Assembly: GCF_000423185.1 (NCBI RefSeq) | Contig: NZ_AUHM01000022.1 | Coordinates: forward strand, 62,001-126,000 | DNA from: Inquilinus limosus DSM 16000 | Lineage (GTDB): Bacteria > Pseudomonadota > Alphaproteobacteria > DSM-16000 > Inquilinaceae | Direction of reading: 5' to 3' | Length of the DNA: 64,000 nucleotides | Part shown: piece by piece, positions 1 through 8,243 of the stretch | Layout: every line of letters begins with the position of its first letter | Position numbering within the stretch: the first letter of the stretch is position 1 | The notes under the pieces: generated by a model | What the model was told of the DNA's origin: nothing | Databases searched by the model: none | Seen by the model: only the letters and a program-made list of their open reading frames with translations | Made by a program: the position numbers and the translations under genes

Positions 1-471
1 CTGCAGGAGAGCTCGGCCCCCTATCCCGGCCGGGTGGTGGGGCAGGAGAAGCTGGTGGTGGTCGGTGCCCGCAGCCTGGCCCTGCCGCGCCGGCCGTCGC
101 TGGCCGACCTCGCCGCCTGCGACTGGGTGGTCAGTCCGCGCGAATCCTGCGACGTGCGGCCGGCGCTGGAAGCGCTGTTCGCGCGGGAAGGGCTGACGCT
201 CAAGGTCTCGGCCGAGGTGCACGACCTGGCGATCCAGCAATCGCTGATCCGCTCCGGCTTCGGACTCGGCGTGCTGCCGGCGCGGCGCTGCGCCCCGTTC
301 ACTGCACGCGACGAGCTGCGCCGCATCGACCTGCCCGGCTTCCGCTTCGACTTCGCGATCAGCGTGGTGCGGGCGCCGCATCTCGGCCGGCTGGACCGCG
401 CGGTCGACCATCTCGAGGACGCGCTGCGGCAAAGGCTGGCGCCGGCAGTGGTTTCCCTGGCCACGGGATAG
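1..471 (+). CDS. LysR-type transcriptional regulator, C-terminal part (5' end outside window)
   Basis: The frame is open from base 1 to a TAG at 469-471, so only the last 156 residues are present. They resemble the second half of a LysR substrate-binding domain: a segment around QEKLVVVGA, then SPRESCDVRPALEALF, then IQQSLIRSGFGLGVLPA, which matches the family's effector-pocket strand-loop-helix ('G.G.lP'). The DNA-binding helix-turn-helix lies outside the window, so target and inducer cannot be told. It is convergent with gluconokinase, separated by a palindromic repeat that may end both transcripts. LysR assignment is by family resemblance only. Confidence 0.75.
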   Translation: MQESSAPYPGRVVGQEKLVVVGARSLALPRRPSLADLAACDWVVSPRESCDVRPALEALFAREGLTLKVSAEVHDLAIQQSLIRSGFGLGVLPARRCAPFTARDELRRIDLPGFRFDFAISVVRAPHLGRLDRAVDHLEDALRQRLAPAVVSLATG

Positions 472-482
472 CCCCTCACCAT

Positions 483-563
483 CATTGCGAGGAGGCGAAG
501 CCGACGAAGCAATCCAGGGGCCGGTGCGTGGGGCCCCTGGATTGCTTCGCTGCGCTCGCAATG
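483..563. repeat. Palindromic intergenic repeat, family A copy 1
   Basis: The inverted repeat has outer arms CATTGCGAG/CTCGCAATG and a perfect 18-bp inner stem at 505-522 and 532-549 containing ATCCAGGGGCC, with a 9-nt loop. It sits between convergent genes and could stop transcription both ways. The same core (ATnn...ATCCAG / CTGGAT...ATGAC) recurs at 11265-11351, 18908-19010 and 25844-25919. Confidence 0.85.
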
Positions 564-591
564 ACAATAAAGAGTTACGAAGCGGGAGAGG

Positions 592-1179
592 TCACGCCCC
601 GTCGGTCACTCGGGCAGGCTGCGCCGGCAGCCCGAAGCGGCGGGCGGCGATGTCGACGATGCGGCGCGGCGCGTGGCGGATGTCGACCGTCACCACCCGT
701 TCGCCGTCGCCCGGCGGCTCCAGCGTCTCGAACTGGCTGCGCAGCAGCGAGGGCGGCATGAAATGGCCCTTGCGGTTGGCCAAGCGCGCGGCGATCACCG
801 CCTCCGATCCCGAGAGATAGAGGAAGGCGACGCCGGGCCGGCCGGCGACCAGCTGGTCGCGATACACCCGCTTGAGGGCCGAGCAGGCCAGCACCGCCGG
901 CTGACCGTCCGCCAGCCACCGCCCGATCTGCGCCGCCATGGCGTCGAGCCAGGGCCAGCGGTCCTCGTCGGTCAGCGGGTGGCCGGCCTTCATCTTCTCG
1001 ATATTGGCCGGCGGGTGGAAGCTGTCGGCATCGGCGAAGACGCCGCCCATGCGGCGGGCCAGCTGCTTGCCGATCGTGGTCTTGCCCGAGCCCGAGACGC
1101 CCATGACGATGATCACGCCGGGCGGGCCGCCGCGGCCGGAGTCGGAAGGTTGGGTCGCGCCGTGATCCGCGGCCGCCAT
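592..1179 (-). CDS. gntK: Gluconokinase
   Basis: Phosphorylates D-gluconate to 6-phosphogluconate with ATP in the cytoplasm, feeding the Entner-Doudoroff or pentose phosphate route. The 195-residue protein has a Walker A loop GVSGSGKT at residues 27-34, a DADSFHP segment and the LACSALKRVYRD motif typical of the GntK family, in the usual size range. Two in-frame ATGs lie close together. The inner one (1177-1179) is preferred because GAGG lies 8 nt upstream, against 2 nt for the ATG at 1183-1185. It starts just after the oxidoreductase stop at 1190-1192, so the two genes are probably cotranscribed, suggesting a sugar-acid catabolic pair. Confidence 0.93.
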   Translation of the reverse strand: MAAADHGATQPSDSGRGGPPGVIIVMGVSGSGKTTIGKQLARRMGGVFADADSFHPPANIEKMKAGHPLTDEDRWPWLDAMAAQIGRWLADGQPAVLACSALKRVYRDQLVAGRPGVAFLYLSGSEAVIAARLANRKGHFMPPSLLRSQFETLEPPGDGERVVTVDIRHAPRRIVDIAARRFGLPAQPARVTDGA

Positions 1180-1189
1180 AAGCATGTCC

Positions 1190-2278
1190 TCAGCTGAGCT
1201 TCACAACCTCGCCGGTGCGGAAGCTCTCATCCGCCGCCAGCACGATGCGCAGGCTGTCGATCGCCGCCTGCATGGAATCGGTGAGGTCCAGATCCTCGCG
1301 GATCGCGCGCAGGAAGAACTCCTGCTCGCGGTCGCACAACTCCTGGTGGCCGGGCTCGTCCGCCATGGTGATCCAGCGGTCCTTCTCGACGAAATGGTTG
1401 TCCGCGTCGATCGCGGCGGAATGCAGCTTCAGCGCGTTGGTCTTGGTGTGCCGGTCGATGTCGGCGGAATCGGAGATCGCATCGGTCCGCGCCTCGCCCT
1501 GCCCGTCCTGCGGCACCACGATCGAGACGCAGCCCTTCGGCCCGACCACGTCCTTCACGAAATAGGCCACCTCGCTCATCATCGGGCCCCAGCCGGCCTC
1601 GTACCAGCCGACCGAGCCGTCGTCGAAGACGACGTGCAGATGGCCGTAATTGTGGATCGCGACCTCGTCCGACAGCCGGGCGCCGATGCCGTGCACCCGC
1701 ACCGGCTTGGCGCCGGTCATCTGGCACATCACGTCGACATAGTGGACGCCGCAATCGACCACCGGCGACAGCGACTGCAGCAGGTTCTTGTGCCAGGTCC
1801 AGGAGGGGCCGGAGCTCTGCTGGTTCAGGTTCATCCGCATCACCAGCGGCTTGCCCAGCGTCTTCGCCACCTCGATGAACCTCATCCAGGAGGGGTGGAC
1901 GCGCAGGATGTAGCCGACCACCAGCTTGCGCCCGGTCTCCTTCGCCCGGGCGACCACGCGCTCGGCATCCTCGACCGTGGTCGCGATCGGCTTCTCCATG
2001 AACACATGGGCGCCGGCATCCATCGCCTTCAGCGCGAAGTCGGCATGGGTGTCGGACCAGGTGTTGATCGAGACGGCGTCCGGCCGGGTCTCGGCCAGGG
2101 CCTGCTCGTAATCGGCGAAGCGCGGATAATCCGTCAGCTCGGCCGGCAGGTCGGCCCGGGCGATGGAGCGGGCGACGAGGCCGACGATCTGAAACCCGTC
2201 CAGCTTGTGATAGGCCAGGGCGTGCGACAGGCCCATATGGCCGACGCCGACGACGAGGACGCGCACCGGACCGGTCAT
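1190..2278 (-). CDS. Gfo/Idh/MocA family NAD(P)-dependent oxidoreductase
   Basis: A 362-residue cytoplasmic dehydrogenase, probably acting on a sugar, inositol or sugar acid. The N-terminal Rossmann fold shows GVGHMG at 11-16, and the family signature EKP lies at 95-97, followed by the C-terminal beta-sheet substrate domain. The start at 2276-2278 has GGAGG 6 nt upstream; a longer open frame to 2521 lacks any family similarity. It precedes gluconokinase by 10 nt, so a gluconate-yielding pathway is likely, but the substrate itself cannot be read from the sequence. Confidence 0.88.
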   Translation of the reverse strand: MTGPVRVLVVGVGHMGLSHALAYHKLDGFQIVGLVARSIARADLPAELTDYPRFADYEQALAETRPDAVSINTWSDTHADFALKAMDAGAHVFMEKPIATTVEDAERVVARAKETGRKLVVGYILRVHPSWMRFIEVAKTLGKPLVMRMNLNQQSSGPSWTWHKNLLQSLSPVVDCGVHYVDVMCQMTGAKPVRVHGIGARLSDEVAIHNYGHLHVVFDDGSVGWYEAGWGPMMSEVAYFVKDVVGPKGCVSIVVPQDGQGEARTDAISDSADIDRHTKTNALKLHSAAIDADNHFVEKDRWITMADEPGHQELCDREQEFFLRAIREDLDLTDSMQAAIDSLRIVLAADESFRTGEVVKLS

Positions 2279-2595
2279 GACAGGCCTCCATGGTCGCCAA
2301 ACGGCATTGCTGCCCGGGTCTTCATTCCAGCCTCCCGGAGAATCGCTCGCCGGAACCCTAGCGGACAGCGCCGGTCGGTCCCAGGCCCGATGTGCCCGGC
2401 CCGATAACCTGAAGTTCAGGCCTCCGTCGCTTTCGTGACTTGTCAGGGGCGACGGCCGCCTGCCCAAATCGCCGGCGGCGGGGCGGAACGTTCCCGCAGG
2501 ACGCTTGGGGCAGGAAGGCACACAAGGATCGGCCCGGCCGGACCGGGACCGTCGCGCCGCCTCGGCGGAGGGGGATCACGGATCTGGGGGATCGC
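2279..2595. promoter_or_regulatory. Divergent intergenic region with two short palindromes
   Basis: This 317-bp gap separates the oxidoreductase-gntK pair (minus) from the peptide transporter operon (plus), so it must hold both promoters. I see a 13-bp interrupted palindrome CCTGAAGTTCAGG at 2408-2420 and a 10-bp palindrome GGAACGTTCC at 2485-2494. Either could be an operator. No convincing -35/-10 pair stands out. Confidence 0.35.
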
Positions 2596-4218
2596 ATGAG
2601 CTTTCTGAACAAATCGGCTATGGCCGCCCTGGCCTTGGGCCTGGCGGTGTCCGCCGTAGCGGTGTCCGGATTGACCGGCCCGGCGGCGGCGGAGACGGTG
2701 CTGAACCGCGGCTTCGGCAGCGCGCCGTCGACGCTGGACCCGCAGCTGAACACCGGCGCGCGCGAGAACTACATCGTCGCCGACCTGTTCGAGGCGCTGC
2801 TGGTCCTGGACCCGCAGGGCAACCCGCAACCGGGCGCGGCGGAGAAATGGGAGACCAGCGCCGACGGCCTGACCTGGACCTTCCATCTGCGGCCCGGGCT
2901 GAAATGGTCGAACGGCGACCCGATGGCGGCGGCCGATTTCGTGCGCGGCATCGTCCGCGCGCTGGACCCGGAGATGGCCTCGAACCACGCCTACTATCTG
3001 ACCCAGGTTCTGCCGATCAAGAACGGCAAGGCGTTCAACGAGGGCAAGCTGAAGGATGCGAGCCAGCTGGGCGCCGCGGCGCCGGACGACCGCACCGTCG
3101 TGCTGACGCTCGACTACCCGATGCCGGACGCGCCCTACATCCTCGACTTCCACACCACGGCGCCGGTGCACGAGCCGAGCCTGAAGGCCGCCGGCAACAA
3201 GCTGGACTACACCCGGCCGGAACTGTTCGTCGGCAACGGCGCCTATATGCTGAAGGAATACGTGCCGCAGTCGAAGGTGGTGCTGGTCAAGAACCCGCAT
3301 TACTGGGACGCGGCCAACGTCAAGATCGACACGGTCGTCTACCACGTCACCGAGGACGCCTCGACCGAGCTGAAGCGCTATCTGGCGGGCGAGCTGGACT
3401 CGACCATGACGGTGCCGGTCGAGCAGCTGGAGAAGCTGAAGGCCGAGCGGCCGCAGGAGCTGCGCCAGAACCCGACGCTGGGCATGAAGTATCTCAGCTT
3501 CCAGCCCGATGCCGGCCCGCTGTCCGACATCCGCGTGCGCAAGGCGCTGGCCTACGCCATCGACCGCGACTTCCTGCAGGAGAAGATCGAGAAGGCCGGC
3601 AACGTGCCGATGTACACCTTCTCGATCAACCAGGACCCCAGCTACAAGCCCGGCAAGGTGCAAGAGGCGGGGCTGAGCAAGGAGGAGCGCCTGGCCGAGG
3701 CCAAGAAGCTGCTGGCCGAGGCTGGCTACGGCCCGGACAAGCCGCTGCAGCTGGAGATCATCGGCCCGTCCAGCGCCGCCAGCAAGCGGCGGGTCGAGGG
3801 CATCGTCGCGATGTGGAAGCAGAATCTCGGCGTCCGCACCAAGCTGGACCTGACCGAGGTGAAGACCTGGCTGGAAAAGCTGCACACCGGCACCTGGCAG
3901 GTCTGCATGGACAGCTATGGCGGCGACTATCCGCAGGCCAAGACCTGGCTGGACGCGCTGCGCTACACCGGCACGCCCAGCTACCACTGGAAGGACGACG
4001 AGTACGAGAAGCTGATGGACGAGGCCAACGCCAACGCGGCGGACAAGGCCAAGTTCTACGAGATCCTGGGCAAAGCCGAGCAGCGCATGCTGGACCAGTA
4101 CGTGTTCATCCCGATCACGGTGTCGAGCGACAACCTGCTGGTCCAGACCTATGTCAAGGGCTGGGGCGCCAACCCGATCGGCCATCCGATGTCGAAGTAT
4201 CTGAGCATCGAGAAATAG
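2596..4218 (+). CDS. ABC transporter substrate-binding protein, peptide/nickel family (OppA/DppA type)
   Basis: Periplasmic binding protein of family 5 that would capture oligopeptides and deliver them to the permeases downstream. It is 540 residues, the usual length. A Sec signal peptide covers residues 1-32 (hydrophobic stretch [14 protein letters not shown], cleavage after AAA). The mature part starts with the family's 'SxPxTLDPQ' and DLFEALL segments. The ATG at 2596 is chosen because GGGGG lies 6 nt upstream and the signal peptide begins there; the frame is open further 5' without support. It is first in a five-gene ABC operon followed by an S9 peptidase, which argues for peptides as substrate. 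Confidence 0.93.
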   Translation: MSFLNKSAMAALALGLAVSAVAVSGLTGPAAAETVLNRGFGSAPSTLDPQLNTGARENYIVADLFEALLVLDPQGNPQPGAAEKWETSADGLTWTFHLRPGLKWSNGDPMAAADFVRGIVRALDPEMASNHAYYLTQVLPIKNGKAFNEGKLKDASQLGAAAPDDRTVVLTLDYPMPDAPYILDFHTTAPVHEPSLKAAGNKLDYTRPELFVGNGAYMLKEYVPQSKVVLVKNPHYWDAANVKIDTVVYHVTEDASTELKRYLAGELDSTMTVPVEQLEKLKAERPQELRQNPTLGMKYLSFQPDAGPLSDIRVRKALAYAIDRDFLQEKIEKAGNVPMYTFSINQDPSYKPGKVQEAGLSKEERLAEAKKLLAEAGYGPDKPLQLEIIGPSSAASKRRVEGIVAMWKQNLGVRTKLDLTEVKTWLEKLHTGTWQVCMDSYGGDYPQAKTWLDALRYTGTPSYHWKDDEYEKLMDEANANAADKAKFYEILGKAEQRMLDQYVFIPITVSSDNLLVQTYVKGWGANPIGHPMSKYLSIEK

Positions 4219-4240
4219 GCGTCGGAGTCCTTCGATCGAC

Positions 4241-4374
4241 ACCCCCCTCCCCCTGCCCCCTCCCGCAGGGGGAGGGGGGACGTGAATGGTTCGGCTGGAA
4301 TCGTTGACCCGGAAGAGATCGCAATCGTTTCGAGTCCCCCTCCCCTCGCGGGAGGGAGCTAGGGGGAGGGGGTT
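4241..4374. repeat. C-rich palindromic repeat, family B copy 1
   Basis: Two hairpins built from C(5-6)TCCCC / GGGGAG(5-6) arms (4241-4281 and 4333-4374) fill the gap between the binding-protein gene and the first permease. The position suggests a processing or partial-termination hairpin that would keep binding-protein mRNA in excess over permease mRNA, which is an inference. A similar pair lies at 27833-27997. Confidence 0.75.
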
Positions 4375-4412
4375 CCCTCCACCGGAGCAGAGACAGGGAG
4401 CCACCAGGGCCG

Positions 4413-5330
4413 ATGGTCTTGTCCGTCCTCCGCCGCATACTGGGCAGCGTGCCGACGCTGTTCGCGCTGGCGACGATCACCTTCTTCGTCATCCGCTTCG
4501 CGCCGGGCGGTCCCTTCGACGACGACAAGAAGCTGCCGCCGGCCCTGATCGCCCGGATGGAGGCGCAGTTCCACCTGAACGAGCCGCTGTGGCAGCAGTA
4601 TCTGCGCTTCCTGGGCGATGTCGTGCGGCTCGATTTCGGCCAGTCGATGTACTACCGCGAATACACAGTGGCACAGCTGATCGGCCACGGCCTGCCGATC
4701 TCGCTGCAGATCGGGCTGTGGGCCACGCTGCTCTACGCCGTCGCCGGCGTCACCCTGGGCGTGGTCGCGGCGCTGCGGCGCAACGGCATCCTGGACAACC
4801 TGGTCAGCGCCGTGGCCATGGGCGGCATCGTGGTGCCGACCTTCGTGATGGCGCCGATCCTGCAGATCGTCTTCGCCCTGATGCTGAGCCTGGTGCCGGT
4901 GGCCGGCTGGGACAATGGCTGGCGGTCGATGGTGCTGCCGGTGGTGGCCATGGCGCTGCCGAACATCGCCTATGTCGCCCGGCTGACCCGCGGCGCGATG
5001 ATCGAGACGCTGCGCAGCAACTACATCCGCACCGCCCGGGCCAAGGGCGTCGGCGAATGGCGCGTCCTGACCCACCACGCCATCCGCGGCGCCATGATCC
5101 CGGTGGTCGCCTATCTCGGCCCCGCTACCGCCGGGCTGATCACCGGGTCGATGGTGATCGAGACCATCTTCGCCGTGCCGGGCATCGGCCGCTACTTCGT
5201 CGAGAGCGCGATCAGCCGCGACTACACCATGGTGATGGGGGTCACCCTGGTCTACGGCAGCTGCATCATCCTGTTCAACATGGCGACCGACGTGGCGCAG
5301 ATGCTGCTGGACCCGAGGTCGCGGACATGA
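4413..5330 (+). CDS. Peptide ABC transporter permease, OppB/DppB type
   Basis: A 305-residue inner-membrane protein with about six membrane segments. The first starts at residue 8 (RILGSVPTLFALATITFFVIR), followed by the OppB-type N-terminal periplasmic region. The cytoplasmic EAA loop is seen as RTARAKGVGEW...HHAIRGAMIPVV near residues 207-230. It pairs with the next gene to form the translocation pore. Its TGA stop (5328-5330) overlaps the next start in ATGA, so the two are translationally coupled and made in equal amounts. Confidence 0.93.
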   Translation: MVLSVLRRILGSVPTLFALATITFFVIRFAPGGPFDDDKKLPPALIARMEAQFHLNEPLWQQYLRFLGDVVRLDFGQSMYYREYTVAQLIGHGLPISLQIGLWATLLYAVAGVTLGVVAALRRNGILDNLVSAVAMGGIVVPTFVMAPILQIVFALMLSLVPVAGWDNGWRSMVLPVVAMALPNIAYVARLTRGAMIETLRSNYIRTARAKGVGEWRVLTHHAIRGAMIPVVAYLGPATAGLITGSMVIETIFAVPGIGRYFVESAISRDYTMVMGVTLVYGSCIILFNMATDVAQMLLDPRSRT

Positions 5331-6220
5331 CCGACGCCGCCGCCGATCTCGCCGTGCCGGAGGACGGCGCCGAGGGCGTCAGCCCGCTGCGCGAGGCGCT
5401 GCGCCGCTTCCGCGCCAACCGGACCGCGGTCGCCAGCCTGGTCATGCTGGTCCTGATCGTAATCGTCTGCTTCGGCGGGCCGCTGCTGTACGGCTACGAA
5501 CCGGACGACGCCAATTTCGAGGCGATGAACGCGCCGATGGACCTGCTTTCGGCGCATCCCTTCGGCACCGACGACCTCGGCCGCGACCTCTTGCTGCGGA
5601 TCATGGCCGGCGGCCAGGTGTCGCTGATCATCGGCCTGGTGGCGACGCTGATCGCGGTCGCCATCGGCGTCACCTGGGGGTCTGTCGCGGGCTTCCTGGG
5701 CGGGGCGGTGGACCAGGTGATGATGCGCATCGTCGACGTGCTGTACGGCATCCCCTACATCTTCCAGGTCATCCTGATCAGCATGGCGCTGGGCCGCGGC
5801 AGCACCGCCGTGATCATCGCCGTGGTGCTGTCGCTGTGGCTGACGCCGTCGCGCATCGTCCGCGCCCAGGCGATCGCGCTGCGCAACCGCGAGTTCATCG
5901 AGGCGGCGCGGGCCGGCGGCATGACCCGGCGGCAGATCGTGCTGAAGCACATCATGCCGAACTGCGTCGGCGTGGTGATCGTCTATTCCAGCCTGCTGAT
6001 TCCGGACGTGATCCTGAGCGAATCCCTGCTCAGCTTCCTCGGCCTCGGCGTGCAGGCGCCGGAGACCAGCTGGGGCGTGCTGATCAGCGAGGGCCAGGCC
6101 AAGATCGAGACCGACCCGCATATGCTGATCCTGCCGGGCGCCGCCCTGGCCCTGACCCTGTTCTGCATGAACTTCGTCGCCGACGGGCTGCGCGATGCCT
6201 TCGACCCCAATGAGCGCTGA
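5327..6220 (+). CDS. Peptide ABC transporter permease, OppC/DppC type
   Basis: A 297-residue second permease subunit. It has the OppC-type N-terminus with one membrane helix (ASLVMLVLIVIVCFGGPLLYG), the conserved HPFGTDDLGRDLLLRI segment that follows it in this subfamily, then five more helices and the EAA loop EAARAGGMTRRQIVLKHIMPN. The ATG at 5327-5329 overlaps the oppB-type stop. The C-terminus overlaps the first ATPase gene, so the whole block is read as one operon. Confidence 0.93.
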   Translation: MTDAAADLAVPEDGAEGVSPLREALRRFRANRTAVASLVMLVLIVIVCFGGPLLYGYEPDDANFEAMNAPMDLLSAHPFGTDDLGRDLLLRIMAGGQVSLIIGLVATLIAVAIGVTWGSVAGFLGGAVDQVMMRIVDVLYGIPYIFQVILISMALGRGSTAVIIAVVLSLWLTPSRIVRAQAIALRNREFIEAARAGGMTRRQIVLKHIMPNCVGVVIVYSSLLIPDVILSESLLSFLGLGVQAPETSWGVLISEGQAKIETDPHMLILPGAALALTLFCMNFVADGLRDAFDPNER

Positions 6221-7214
6221 TCCCCTGCTGTCGGTCGAGGATCTGGCGATCCGCTTCCGGATGCGCAGGGGCGACACCGTCGCCGTGGCCGGGGTCGACT
6301 TCACCGTCCGCCGCGGCGAGGTGCTGGGCATCGTCGGCGAGAGCGGATCGGGCAAGAGCCAGATCCTGCTGTCGATCATGGGCCTTCTGGCCGGCAACGG
6401 CACGGCCACCGGCCGGATCCGCTTCGAGGGGCAGGACCTGCTGGCGCTGGACCGGCGCGGGCTGGACCGGCTGCGCGGGTCGGCCATGACCATGATCTTC
6501 CAGGACCCGATGACCTCGCTGAACCCCTATCACCGGGTCGGGGCGCAGCTGACCGAGGTGCTGATCCGCCACCAGGGAATGCGGAAGCAGGAGGCCTGGG
6601 ACAAGGCGGCGCGGATGCTGGACCGGGTGAAGATCCCCGATGCGGAGCGCCGGATGCGGCAGTATCCGCACCAGCTGTCGGGCGGCATGCGCCAGCGCGT
6701 CATGATCGCCATGGCTCTGTTGTGCAACCCGCGCATCCTGCTGGCCGACGAGCCGACCACGGCGCTGGACGTCACCGTCCAGGCCCAGGTGCTGGACCTG
6801 CTGCGCGACCTGGTGCGCGAGCTGGGGACGGCGGTGATCCTGGTGACCCACGACCTCGGCGTCGTCGCCGAGATGTGCGACCGGGTGCTGGTGCTGTATG
6901 GCGGCAAGGTGATGGAGGCGGCGCCGGTCGAGCCCCTGTTCGCCGACCCGGCCCACCCCTACACCCGCGGCCTCTTGGATTCGACGCCGGATCTGGAGGG
7001 CACGGAGGGCGAGCTGCGGGTGATCCCGGGCCAGCCGCGCGCCGCGGCCGGCGACCTGCCGGGCTGCCCGTTCGCGCCGCGCTGCGACCGCCGGGTCGAG
7101 GCCTGCACCGCCCAGATGCCGCCGCTGCTGCCGGCCCGGGACCAAGCCGGCCGCGTCGTCGCCTGCCATCGGCCATTGCCGCAGCCCGCCGCCGTGCCGG
7201 AGCTGGTGCCGTGA
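6195..7214 (+). CDS. Peptide ABC transporter ATP-binding protein, OppD/DppD type
   Basis: A 339-residue cytoplasmic ATPase energising peptide import. It shows Walker A GESGSGKS, signature SGGMRQR, Walker B ILLADEPTTALD and the H-loop HDLG. The C-terminal oligopeptide extension has a Cys-rich stretch (GCPFAPRCDRRVEAC) typical of OppD/DppD, which may carry an Fe-S cluster. The start overlaps the preceding gene by 26 nt; an alternative ATG at 6210 would cut the overlap but has no ribosome binding site. Confidence 0.93.
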   Translation: MPSTPMSADPLLSVEDLAIRFRMRRGDTVAVAGVDFTVRRGEVLGIVGESGSGKSQILLSIMGLLAGNGTATGRIRFEGQDLLALDRRGLDRLRGSAMTMIFQDPMTSLNPYHRVGAQLTEVLIRHQGMRKQEAWDKAARMLDRVKIPDAERRMRQYPHQLSGGMRQRVMIAMALLCNPRILLADEPTTALDVTVQAQVLDLLRDLVRELGTAVILVTHDLGVVAEMCDRVLVLYGGKVMEAAPVEPLFADPAHPYTRGLLDSTPDLEGTEGELRVIPGQPRAAAGDLPGCPFAPRCDRRVEACTAQMPPLLPARDQAGRVVACHRPLPQPAAVPELVP

Positions 7215-8233
7215 CCCCGGTGCTGTCGGTCCGCAACCTGAAGATCCATTTCCCCCTCTCGGCCGGGCTGCTGGGCGGGCCGCCCCTGGTGGTGAAGGCG
7301 GTGGACGACGTGTCCTTCGACCTCGCCCCCGGCGAGGTGCTGGCGGTGGTCGGCGAATCCGGCTGCGGCAAGTCCACCCTGGGCCGGGCCGTGCTGCGGC
7401 TGATCCCGGCCAGCGGCGGCACCATCGCCTGGAACGGCGCCGACGTGACCGGCCTGCCCGAGGACGCGCTGCGGCCGCGCCGGCGGGACATGCAGATCAT
7501 CTTCCAGGACCCGCTGGCCTCGCTGGACCCGCGCATGACGGTGGCCCAGATCATCGGCCGGCCGCTGCGCACCTTCCACCCCGAGCTGAAGCGGGCCGAG
7601 GTCGCGGCCCGGGTGAACGAGGCGATGCGCCAGGTCGGGCTGTCCCCTGCCCTGGCCCACCGCTATCCGCACGAATTCTCCGGCGGGCAGTGCCAGCGCA
7701 TCGGCATCGCCCGCGCCATCATCCTGCGACCGAAGCTGATCGTCTGCGACGAGCCGGTCTCGGCGCTGGACGTCTCGATCCAGGCGCAGATCGTCAACCT
7801 GCTGATGCGGCTGCGGCAGGAGATGGGCATGGCGCTGATCTTCATCTCGCACAACATGAGCGTGGTGCGGCACATCAGCGACCGGGTGATGGTGCTGTAT
7901 CTGGGCCGGGAGGCCGAGATCGCCGGCCGCGACGCCTTCTTCGCCCGGCCGCTGCATCCCTATGCCCAGGCCTTGCTCTCGGCCGTGCCGGTGCCGGACC
8001 CGGTGCGGGCGCGGCAGCGCCGGCGAGTGGTGCTGCAGGGCGACACGCCGTCGCCGATCGACCCGCCCTCCGGCTGCGCCTTCCGCACCCGCTGCCCGCA
8101 CGCGGCCGAGCTGTGCGCCCGCGCCGTGCCGGTGCTGCGCGACTTCGGCCCCGGCCACCGCGCCGCCTGCCACCGGGTCGAGGAGCTGGCCCATGCGCCG
8201 GCGGCGGGTCACACCGAAGCGGTGCTGGGGTAA
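7211..8233 (+). CDS. Peptide ABC transporter ATP-binding protein, OppF/DppF type
   Basis: A 340-residue partner ATPase with Walker A GESGCGKST, signature SGGQCQR, Walker B LIVCDEPVSALD, H-loop SHNM and the oligopeptide-transporter C-terminal Cys motif (GCAFRTRCPHAAELC). It starts with GTG at 7211-7213 inside the stop of the previous gene, with GGAG 8 nt upstream; no upstream ATG fits. It forms the ATPase heterodimer with the OppD-type subunit. The peptidase gene begins 11 nt after its stop, so it belongs to the same transcript. Confidence 0.93.
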   Translation: MTPVLSVRNLKIHFPLSAGLLGGPPLVVKAVDDVSFDLAPGEVLAVVGESGCGKSTLGRAVLRLIPASGGTIAWNGADVTGLPEDALRPRRRDMQIIFQDPLASLDPRMTVAQIIGRPLRTFHPELKRAEVAARVNEAMRQVGLSPALAHRYPHEFSGGQCQRIGIARAIILRPKLIVCDEPVSALDVSIQAQIVNLLMRLRQEMGMALIFISHNMSVVRHISDRVMVLYLGREAEIAGRDAFFARPLHPYAQALLSAVPVPDPVRARQRRRVVLQGDTPSPIDPPSGCAFRTRCPHAAELCARAVPVLRDFGPGHRAACHRVEELAHAPAAGHTEAVLG

Positions 8234-8243
8234 GATTTCCGTC